Shown here one piece after another: positions 54,701-64,000 of a DNA stretch of 64,000 nt. Under the pieces are notes generated by a model. It made no database searches. It was not told the DNA's origin and saw only the letters and a program-made list of their open reading frames with translations. Source of the DNA: Nephromyces sp. MM_2019 (taxonomy: Eukaryota; Apicomplexa; Aconoidasida; Nephromycida); contig JADHZB010001924.1 of assembly GCA_015657535.1 (NCBI GenBank), positions 2,807 to 66,806 of the forward strand, in the 5' to 3' direction. The position numbers and the translations under genes were made by a program. Position 1 is the first letter of the stretch; every line of letters starts with the position of its first letter.

Positions 54701-57700
54701 CGTAACGAAATACAGCCAAACATTTCTAGTAATGCTATGATTCCTATCCAGCTTGCAGGTGATATGTCAAACCGAGGTAACCCAGTTGGAGATGAGGCTT
54801 GGCAATCTGCAGCGCCCCAGGCTACCTTAATTGAAATTCCAGGGTATGTGGCCTCTGGGGTACCACCGAACTTCATGGTATCTCCGTTTCTTTACGTGCC
54901 CAGCGGATTTCCAACGGTAAGCTGACAATCTAAAGCACAAATTTTTATTCTAAACCTGATGTTAGCTCGTTTCTTACCTTATTCGGCGAAGTTTTGTATG
55001 TACTAATTGAGTTAGTTTGAAATTCCCTAAAGCTTCTGAAAATTCCATGTGTGTTTTTGAGGTTTTTAACTGCGTACTATACCTAAAAGCTTCAGCTCAT
55101 TTAATCTTAATAAAGACACTTTTTATTATAGTTTCCAATGGAATTTGCCTCGAACCATTGCATTTCCCCAGCTGGATCATTGGAAACTTGTGCTGAGCAT
55201 TCCAATACTAACGCAGCAAACGATTTGAATATCAAACAGCCTGATGATATGGCAAATGAAACAAATCTAGATGTATCTTCTGTGGAGGCACCGTCTGAAA
55301 TTATTGGTATATTCTAGCTCTGTTACGTTGGTAACATTCCTCAAGCATAGAGGGATCTTTTCAAAATTTTTCCTTAAAAAAATGCTCTTTCATAACGGCG
55401 GATATCACTTGCATCTTCATAATAAGCCACAAATATACGATCCTCAAATGATTTTTCGAAGATTTTGAAAAATAATGTGATTGGTGTACTCCCGCCTTTT
55501 TATTGGTTTTACGCACGTTTGCGCCTTGATAAAAAAATTCTGTATCATGGGTGAGGCTTTCATTTACAAAATTGCCTTTTCTATCTTTTTGGTACGATTG
55601 AATGGCCTCTCCTTACCAGGATAATTAAAATAGTAAAGATCGACATTGAAGCGCATGAAATAATTTCGCAGATAATGAAGCGTACCTCACACGTTTTGGG
55701 GCTCATCTACCTTCGGTTCGCGGAGCTAAAAGGCGCAGTTTCGTTGCATCTTTCAGACGAGGTTTATGCAGGGATTTTCTAAACCGGGAAAGAGAGAACG
55801 AAATTGGACATAAATCCTCGGCAAGTTCAAAGCGGTTTTCTGAAGATGAAGTTATATCTACGCTACCAAAGAAAACGTATGCCGAAATGGAGTTTAATTA
55901 GTATAAAGCTATTTTTTTTATAATTTACGTCAGTTTGGCATAATTTTTTTTTTCCCATATTAACGAGAACGATCAGCTGTGTTTACCATATAATTACCTA
56001 CCAGCTGTACGTTTACTAGTCTCATGAGTGTCACACCTGCGTGAATCTTAAAATTTTCCCTTAAGAGCTGTTAATCAATTAATATAACATGTAACCTTTT
56101 TACGTATCGCGTATTTGCCACCTATAGAATCAAAGGATCGCTTCCCACTAGAAGTTTAAATAGCATATTTTCTGTTCGTGGTCGATCTAGCACTATCAGC
56201 GGATTGCTTTCTTATACTGGGAATACAGGGAGAAAGAATAAGCATTTATGGGATGATGCTATCTCTTCTGGTAATAGTTTTCCTAAGCATCCTGAAGGTT
56301 ATGATTCTGAAAAAACATGCATGACTTTACCGAGTAACAAGCTTTTTGATATGCTATTTTCTAACTCCTTGCAGCACTCATCATATTTTTCAATGCACTG
56401 TATAACGTCTTTGAATTCTTTTTAATCTCAGACTATGATGTGGTGCTCCATGTATCTAATAGTTTGTGCAGAAATTTTAATGTTTTTGGAATAATTTTCA
56501 ACTGAGAATCTACTCCATCATTATACACGTATACTTTGTCATAGCATATATGTTGTTGCGTGGCGCCTCTTATTAATCCTGCGCAAAGCCTATAATACCC
56601 GAATTTTATCCGTTCTTGCTCAATGGCTTGCGAATTAATTTTTTTCATATTTCCAATTTCGAAGAATTGCACTGATAAAAAAACTGCAGAATATCTTTTG
56701 GAAAAGAACCATGCGCTGGAAAAAATGCATGAGTTGCAGAAGCCTCAAGTAGGCAATAATTTTTTTGTCGGACTCCTTCGTACCAACATGAAAATCTCTC
56801 CTGAAACACGGCCAACCCACGACAAAGAATCGTTTCCCTTTGATTCAAAGCATAAAATGGCACCTCCTGAACATGGTATCACCGAATTCTTCAAATCTAA
56901 TCACAGCAAAAATTTGTGCTTGCTATTTCAACAAGTGTACACGACGCTCATAGCACCAAATTTATCGATAATACATTGCTTTTAATCGTTCAATTACTGT
57001 ATTTCGTTTGCTTATAATTGATTGCTATAACTGAAGAGTCCAATGCCATATGGTACACGTCGAATGCATCCATTCGCCTATATTCACGTCATGCTTGTAG
57101 AGGCACCAAAACCAAAAGGTATGGCCATAAGTGTTGATGAAACGCTTGGGAGCTCTTTTGAGGAATGTAGCCTACCGAAAAATAATGGAAACTTCCCGAA
57201 TATTTTGACTAATTCCTGCCTTGTGGAGCAGAATTTTTTATCTAAAAGCCCAAGTCCTTCTCAGATTCAACGAAATGCCATGGAAGGAACATTGGTTAAG
57301 GCTTCCTTATGCAGAATTAACGAATCGCGAGATTCTTTAAATTCTCAGAATATTGATAGTTTGAAGTATGTGATATTTTTTATCTCAAGTTGAAGTTAAC
57401 TTTATGCATAGCTTTTTCCCCGAATTATTTTAAAATCATAATCAGTTTAAAAAGCAACGGAAGCAAGCTTATTCCTGCGGAAACTAGCCTCCAATACGAA
57501 AATGAGGCTAATCTTCCTGAAGACAGAAAGGATATTCAGTCTAAGTCAGGTCTGTTCTGCCAGCGTTTACTACAAGAGGATAGTCAACGATATCTAGTCC
57601 ATTCTTAAATAATGTGCAATACTTGCTTTTGCTACATCGGAAAAGATTAAATACGGAATAACCACAGATCTTATATATTTCTTTTTCCATCTCTGACGAC

Positions 57701-58652
57701 TAGCTGAATATGCTTGCTTGACTGCTAGCGGTAGTGGTTGTACTCGTGAAATTATCACTCAGCCGACATACAAAACTTTTAACCCCGTCCTCTCATTGTA
57801 CTCAATTTGAGGTGCGAGCTTCCTTTTTAGTACGACATTTGTCTGTATCGTATCTATCTTCATTTTTTCCTCATTCATACCCCGCATGATTCTCGCACTT
57901 CAGAAAAAAAAACTGCCTTTCTTCGTAAGAGGAGCGGCAGGGGCGGCGGGAACTACTCAAAATTTCGCGGACCTCACAAGTATGATCCACCATCGCATAT
58001 TACGAACACGAATGTGTGCAGCGATAAAAAGATATGGAATAATTGTTTAACGATCCCGAACAAGCGTAGTAATTCTAAGGAACAGCAGCAACCATTGAAA
58101 AAACCGTTGGGTCGATTTGCTATTATTCATGAAAAGCAAAGTAACTTGAATGATAATTTAAAGAAAACCCCTTTTTTGACGGGTAAAGCACGCAAAGGGG
58201 ACGCTTCCTATTGGAGACTAAGGCCTTCCTCCTTCTCAGCGGAAGATGCGAGACCAAATATCAATAATATTTCTTCAAATCATACCTTTAGCAGCGCTAC
58301 AGGAGAAAAACATACTCTCCCTGCTTCCGCGAAGGATAGCAAAAAGGTCACTTGCGAAAACGCCTTGTCTTTCAATGAGGGTACGGGAGATACGGTCATT
58401 GAGCCTGTCTATTCAAATAGTGGTAATCATGGTCAGAGCGATACTGCTGCTTGTGGAGGAAGTGGAAAAATTCGTCGCAAAGTTCATGTACATCAAAATG
58501 ATGATACGGATCAGGCTGAGGATGCAACTGTAAAAAATTCAAATACCAGTTGCAGGAACCGCAGATTTATATGCTATCCCGGATACCTCAATACTGAGGG
58601 GTTAGATGATCTACTAAACGTCCTCCCTTTCCAGAATTTACGATGCCCATGA
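51774..58652 (+). CDS. Large 14-exon gene for a low-complexity, probably disordered protein (about 1267 residues), function unknown
   Basis: Not recognised. Phase-consistent exons are 51774-52671, 52793-52954, 52974-53020, 53127-53178, 53229-53248, 53785-53946, 54467-54916, 55132-55306, 55672-55876, 56128-56333, 56690-56934, 57037-57365, 57446-57549 and 57904-58652. The protein is rich in Ser, Asn, Lys, Glu and Pro. Recognisable stretches are an N-terminal charged region (IRIKRKEKEVPPELL), a Ser run (SADSSSSSESVAES), a proline-glycine patch (YVASGVPPNFMVSPFLYVPS), a basic patch (VRGAKRRSFVASFRRG) and an RGG-like segment (RKRSGRGGGNYSKFRG) near the C-terminus. No folded domain was found. Basic/RGG and Ser-rich segments suggest an RNA- or condensate-related scaffold, but this is inference only. 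The joins around 52955-53020 (an apparent 19-nt intron) and 56333-56690 are the least certain, and the true stop may differ because a GTAAGG donor lies just after 58652. Confidence 0.6.
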
Positions 58653-60093
58653 TGTTATTCGTAAGGTTCGTACAGACCCAATTTTATACTTCAAAAATGT
58701 TATGCATCACAACGCACATAATTACTAATCAAAAATGACTCAAAAATATATAAAACCGCCATCATTGCGACGGCTGAAGAATCTTGAGATTAATGTATAG
58801 ATATTTGAAAATTTAATGGTGGCCCATACTGCTGCATGCTCAGAAGCTTGGGAGAGGGTATTGAATTTGTTCATCTTAATGCTCCATAGGGTATGTTAAA
58901 TCATTAGTTGCCCAAGGAGATCGATTTCGTGACCCAGAAACTCCCGGCGTCACTGTCCTGCCTACTCTCTAAATGGGTGATTCTCTACGCCCTTACCTCA
59001 TAATGATATGAAGCTTAACTTGGCATGCGTTCCGGATGATCTACTTAGACCATTTGGATCACTTGAATTATTTTCTAAATTTTTGTACAGTGACTTCCTC
59101 CAGTATTACTAATTGTAAATATGTGGTGGCTCTTGGCAGAGCTAGCTTATTTTTTACTCCGAAATACAGCACAACTTATAATTTTTGCATAACATGTTGC
59201 CCGAAAATGAGTTTAAATGTATCCCATTATTTTCAAAGAGAGGTGCACAGAAACTTAAAAGCAGCGGATTGCTGGATGTTTCGCCTCAAATTAAAAAGCC
59301 ATGTATAGCCCTGTTATATTTTCAACTATGAAAAGTAAACTGCCTATCATACATCCTACTCATTATTCACCTGCTATGTCTTTTCCATACAGCCATACAT
59401 CCATTAGAGACGAATTTTTATTAAACTATTATTGGTAAAGGCTACTACGTATTTTCACACTTCTATTCTCTCCTTTTTCTATGAAAAATTTCTAAGCAGA
59501 CACCCTCGTAGCACTTTTTTTGCTCTTGACTGGTTTATATTCTTCTATTGGAATGCACTTTTTGCGGTATCATCGTGAAATAAAAAGCCTTGACGCTTAG
59601 CCGAGTTGCCAATAGAGTATGTATGTTAAAAATGAATTGTAATACGGAACGGTACTGCATCTGGCATATCTTAATCAACGGTGCGCAGAGAATGTCATAA
59701 TCAAGCAGACTACTGCGTAGAGCTGCAGTATTTTTAATGAATATAAGGTATATAGTTTGCTGTTCATTATTTTCCTTACTTTTTGAAGCAGTGGCTAAGG
59801 CCATATATACCAATGAATAAACTTAATCGTCGCAAAAAAAATTTTCTACCAAAGGCTCTAATTCGTGAATTGCATAAATGTGTGCTTGTAGCCGTAATAG
59901 CAAGAAGGCCAAGAAGCTAAAGGAAAATAAATTATGTGGCGATTAAAACGCTGCTGTAAGTCCATTAGGAGGATAACTCACGGAGTGTGTGAATTTAATC
60001 GTGTGAACAGCTAGCTAGAGACACTTGAAAATTATTGCGACTACTTCATGCTCTTGTAAGGGGCTTAAAAAAAGAAAAAGAGCGTCTGTACAG
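58653..60093. other. Intergenic stretch with no supported gene
   Basis: Short frames only (59036-59308 on +, 59535-59813 on -). The minus frame has a fairly ordinary composition but no motif and no in-phase neighbour that I could find. It probably holds the 3' ends of the flanking transcripts. Confidence 0.45.
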
Positions 60094-60690
60094 CTAAGAA
60101 TGAAGCATTACGGATTTTCCGGATTTAAAACTATTATTTTGAAATCTCTTTGGTAGGCTGACAAGAGATCCTCTCTTATGCTGTGCTTTTGCATTTGGAT
60201 ATATGACACTGTAATCAGCCGCTTTCTTCACTGCCAAGAAGAGGGATAAATTGTGGTGAACGAGGGTTGCCCCCACTGTCAATGAATTTTCGTTAAAACC
60301 TATCAGCCAGGCCAAGGCAAGGATTTTCAGGCGCTTTTTCACTACACGACTCCGGTTGCCTCGTGATTTCTTTATCGCTTTCACTAGGTCTCTTTCATTC
60401 TACAAGTGCAAATAGAGTTGCTACCCTCTTGAATAGTAAAAGCAAGCGTGTTTCTAGAGTGAAAGTATATCCCAGAGTGATTGCACCTTCTTTGAGTGAG
60501 TTTGCTTTCTATAGTGCCTGTATCCTTCGGTGTGTGGGGTCCGTTTACTAGAGTGACTACATCTACCAGAGGAGGAGTCGTAACCTTTGCGGAGCATATT
60601 AGTAGGAGGAGCAGAAACTACTAATTCTACGATAATAAGTTTCCAGAGGCGAGGTATGACGCCTAACATACCTGCTGCAAACGCTAGCAT
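60094..60690 (-). CDS. Candidate two-exon small protein, unrecognised
   Basis: Not recognised. Minus-strand exon 60690-60567 starts with ATG and ends in phase 1 at G/GTAGAT. Exon 60389-60094 continues in phase to TAG. Together they give 139 residues. The N-terminus is hydrophobic (MLAFAAGMLGVIPRLW, LIIVELVV), the middle is strongly basic (KKSRGNRSRVVKKRLK), and the rest is mixed with a basic end. The acceptor lacks a good pyrimidine tract. If the splice is wrong, the second frame alone (96 codons) is still the longest unassigned minus frame in this area. It could also be chance. Confidence 0.3.
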
Positions 60691-61699
60691 GTTTACGCAA
60701 AGTCCTCGATAAATTACAAGTTAAAGTAACAATTTATTTCTAACATGTTCAGTGGAATTTTTAGAGGCTGTACCAAGTTCCTTGATGTTAACAATGTACT
60801 CGAGTTGTAATTGTCGCAAATAATACAAAATCATAGTAGTATAGCAACTTACGAGCAAGGCGCGTTGGGCACATGCTAGTACCAGTTAATCGTTCAACTC
60901 AAGAAGCATTATGGCGGCTTGTAGCCCGCTTCAGCAGCTCAATGTAAAACCTATGACTGTGCACAACGCGCACGGCAGCCTTCTGCTCCTCGCTTGTCAG
61001 CATAGCAAATAACGCAAAGAACCGCGGCTATCTCGCCGGTTTCCAGGTAGCTGGTCACCTCGTGGTTAGACGGGGACTTTTGTGATTGCTTAATGTCGTA
61101 GCGCATCCCACGGCTACCTTTTCTGCCTAAACGGATTTTCTGGAAGGGATGGTTTTTCCTTACTCTTGATGAGCATGTGCCACTTTTCTGGAAGCAGTGG
61201 TATTTCCTACCCTTGATGCGCGTGTGCCACTTCCCAAGCGAAGCACGAAAAGCTTCACTTTGGTCGTTAGAAGTATTCGTTTTCAGATGAAGGTATCGAA
61301 GAAACCTCTAAAGGCGAGCACACATTATGTCACGCATAATATCCTGGGTTATCCAGTGCATCAAGATCTTCTGCTGACCTGCTGTGTTCTTGCACTGACT
61401 TACGGATTTGATATTGCCGCTATTACGTTTGCTAAGGATGCAATCCTTGGGAATTGACGCTAGCAATCAACAGACCCTACTTACTCTGTTATGCAGTTTG
61501 TATTTTGTTAACTGAATTTGCGCTTTACACTGATGTAACTGTGTAGGTTTTTGGCACTTTTTTAACAGCTTTGGTATTCAGCGGTTGATGGACTAGTACT
61601 CTCTCCTCTTCCACATACATTCAAGTTTTTTAATATATAATATTATAGGTGTCGTCAGTCTTTTGACTGCTGCCCTTTTTTTGGTTATTGTCTGCCTTA
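60691..61699. other. Upstream region of the SR-type gene
   Basis: About 1 kb before the ATG at 61700. It contains an 86-codon frame (61197-61457, +) with a hydrophobic C-terminal half (DLLLTCCVLALTYGFDIAAI), no recognised motif, and partial overlap with the 48-bp repeat listed separately. AT-rich sequence (TTTTTTAATATATAATATTA) lies at about 61625-61648 upstream of the start and may be part of the promoter or 5' UTR. Confidence 0.4.
61136..61231 (+). repeat. Imperfect 48-bp direct tandem duplication
   Basis: Two adjacent copies begin TTTTCTGGAAG at 61136 and 61184 and run through TCTTGATGAGCATGTGCCAC and CCTTGATGCGCGTGTGCCAC, with several substitutions between them. The unit is a multiple of three. 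Only two copies are present. Confidence 0.75.
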
Positions 61700-64000
61700 A
61701 TGGCGACCTCAAGGAGTTCTTCCTTTAGTTCAAGCAGTCGTAGCGCTTCGACGAGGGGTCGCTTACCACGGAAAGCCTCTTCTCCAGCAAGCCCTGGGGT
61801 TTCTCAGCAGAATTCTTTGAAGAAACCGCAGGTTTCACGTACAGCCTTACAGAGTAAGGGGGGAGCCGCTGCTAAGAAACCAGAGAAACCTGATAATCGT
61901 TCTGCTTCGAGTCCCAGTAGCAGTGTATCACGATCAGTGACTCAATCTTCTTCTTCATCTTCACGGGGGAGTTCTGCTGGACGTGCAAGTTCGGGTTCTG
62001 CGAGAAGTGGAAGTAGTGTACATTATGAAGACCGATCACCATTAACAAAAAGAAGGCGTGCACCACCGGATACTTCACCACCTCGTAAAATCCGGGCTAG
62101 AGGCAGGAGGAATGACTCTTTGCATAGGGAGGCGGATTCTAGACAGTACTCTAAGCATACTAGGCAAGTAGACGAACGAAGCAAGGTCTCAGATTTGCGT
62201 GGAGGGTACCGAACTTCCCCTCGATCTTTAGGTACTTGCATACTCAAAGCTCATAAGTGGGAAATACTGTGTTTTTCTTAATGGCCATATTGGAGGAGGG
62301 TGGTATTTTTAGGTATTCCTCAAAATTTGCCAGCAATTTGTAAAACTGATTTTTATGCATTTTTAGCACTCTTGTGTCGTATGAAGTGATAAGCCCTTCG
62401 GTACATACAATCGTAGTTTTGGTACGGGCTTGACCCTTGCTTTATTTGCAGGGATGCTGGTCTCGACACCTCTACAATATCAATGCTATGGACTAGTTTT
62501 CCATTTTTTTCTTGTTTCTGTTTCTTTATTCAACTATTACAAGAATTTTAATCGTAAAAACAACAGTGCTAAAGAAAAAAATATCGACAATATTAATAAT
62601 CGAAAGAAGATAGAAACCCAGGAAAAAGTATTGCTTTTACTGATTGAAGCCATTTTTCTCTCATTTTTTCTACATACAGCAGTTTATTTTTTCCTTTTTA
62701 GATTCGAAAATAAATCGCCCTTTGCGTATAACCCGAAGAAATAGCCCCGCTGTTGGTCCTGCGAGGGGCAATTATCGTGGAAATTCAAGGCAACGCGCAG
62801 ACAGGCGATCATTCTCCAATGATTATAAGCGGACGCAGTATAGTACGAAGCCACCAGCAGCGGAACATGGTGATTCTCGTACAGATTTCGGTGGTCAGCT
62901 GCATCGTAGAAGTGGTTATCGCGCCTCCCCTGGCGCGGAACATCCACGCAAGACTGGATCTTCCCCGCTAATGAGCTGCGTTGAATGGTACGCTAGTTGT
63001 TAGTACGATTGTTGTGTGTGTATATGTATTCTGCGTTTTTGTTATGCCTGCATGCAGTAGAATAACTTGTTACCTTGTTTCATCAAGCTGCTTAGCTGTA
63101 AAATACGCAAAAAACCAACATATTTGCATCATGAGGAGTAAGAATGGTGGAAAATATGGTAAGAAGGAGAAGAGGATTTAACTGTAGAAAAAAGTTTTAC
63201 CTGTTATATATGCCATTTTTCCTGCCTGCAGCGGAATAACTTGTAGCTGCAGAATAAAGTTTGACCTGTTATATATATCATTTCACTTCGTCTAGCTTGA
63301 CAGCGAATACTTTTGTCGGAGGTGGTAGTATAGTGGAGTAATCTACTTGTGTGTGTTGAGAATTTATTGCGCGAAAACTTTGTATCTATGAGGATGTCAT
63401 GTGCGTGCCATACATCTGATGTTTTCTCGATTTGGAGCAATTTCGCCTAATTTACACTTCCTTGATCTTCTGGAGTGGTTTTTTCCCTTTTTTCTCGTAT
63501 TTTTTCTATTTTTTAATGTTTAATTTTGTGTGCTTTTGCCAGTATCTGTGTGTCTCTAATTTTTGCGCTTCTCTTGACCGTTAGGAGAGGCTAATCTCTC
63601 CGTGGTGTACCTCCTTTAGGATTAGCATCCGCACTCTTAAAGCCAGGTCTTCAATATATTTCCACCCATGAAATTTTCTTCTTGATTTATATGTTTACTC
63701 ATTTTTGCGGGTACTGTGCTTCAGGGGCCGGAAAAGTCGCTATAGGAGATCACGGAGTCCTTTAGCTTCCTCAAGAATTAATAGGTCTGCTAGGGAAGAT
63801 CAGATTCGCACATATGATAGAGGTCAGCTGCGAGGTACGATGGCAGCTGCATATTCTGGGAATAGAGGAGGAAAAAGAACTGAGGAGTCACGGGATGATT
63901 TAAAAAGAGTTGCTACGCGCACTCAAGACCAAAAACAGGATGATAGGACTATGAAGAAACCAAATGATAGCATGGGTTCACATGGCAGTAGGGAGATTCC
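61700..64000 (+). CDS. Arg/Ser-rich (SR-type) protein, probable RNA-binding or splicing-related, 3' end outside the window
   Basis: Exons 61700-62231, 62702-62987 and 63725-64000 join in phase and run off the window, giving about 364 residues so far. From the first residues the protein is extremely Ser/Arg-rich (SRSSSFSSSSRSASTRGR, SSSSSSRGSSAGRASSGS), with basic Pro-rich segments (KRRRAPPDTSPPRKIRARGR) and later RG/RS motifs (RGNYRGNSRQRADRR, GRKSRYRRSRSPLASSR). SR and RS repeats are phosphorylated in splicing factors and nuclear-speckle proteins. No RRM or kinase domain appears in the part visible, so the exact role is open. ATG 61700 was chosen over an in-frame non-ATG start because it opens directly into the SR run. 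The donor at 62232 is GTACTT, and the acceptors are TTTTTAG and TGCTTCAG. Confidence 0.75.

Noticed and set aside
54463..54876. 137-codon minus-strand frame
   Set aside because: It is antisense to the exon 54467-54916, whose splice sites and phase fit the + strand gene.

Overview
Eukaryotic nuclear DNA. Every gene recognised here is split by GT-AG introns, uses the standard code and joins in phase when spliced. The mitochondrial chaperonin Cpn60 reads most like alveolate/apicomplexan versions, and the mix of a giant HECT ligase, an insulinase-type protease, a GT32 glycosyltransferase and a Cdc20/Cdh1 protein fits a protist. A CCCTAAA-like patch in one intron is compatible with, but does not prove, an apicomplexan. 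The species is not recognised. All gene models were built by hand from open frames, splice signals, codon phase and remembered family motifs; no alignment or RNA evidence was available.

Left part (1-12136): the 3' end of a very large HUWE1/UPL-type HECT E3 ubiquitin ligase gene on the + strand, 12 visible exons, with introns of 0.3-1.1 kb full of (TG)n/(CA)n arrays. After about 12.2 kb these arrays disappear. 12137-17507 is a long stretch with no convincing gene. 17508-22002 (+) holds the 3' exons of an unrecognised single-pass membrane protein. 23811-29874 (-) is a complete nine-exon mitochondrial Cpn60 gene.

Middle part: after a 3.5 kb gap comes a complete M16 insulinase-like metalloprotease gene (33388-37663, +) with an N-terminal hydrophobic anchor and 17 mostly tiny introns, several of 31-60 nt. 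It converges, 137 bp between stops, on a GT32-type glycosyltransferase gene (37801-39604, -). A 4 kb gap follows, with one possible 5' exon at 41811. Then comes a Cdc20/Cdh1-family APC/C activator (43583-48834, +) with a large insertion between WD repeats 4 and 5. It converges on a small five-exon gene of unknown function (49109-50222, -).

Right part: a long 14-exon gene for an acidic, Ser/Asn/Lys-rich, probably disordered protein (51774-58652, +), a small two-exon open frame (60094-60690, -), and the 5' part of an Arg/Ser-rich SR-type protein (61700 to the window end, +). The HECT ligase and the Cdc20-like protein both belong to ubiquitin-dependent protein turnover, and Cpn60 and M16 to protein folding and degradation. 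Their proximity need not mean co-regulation: neighbouring genes lie on both strands and each has its own intron style.
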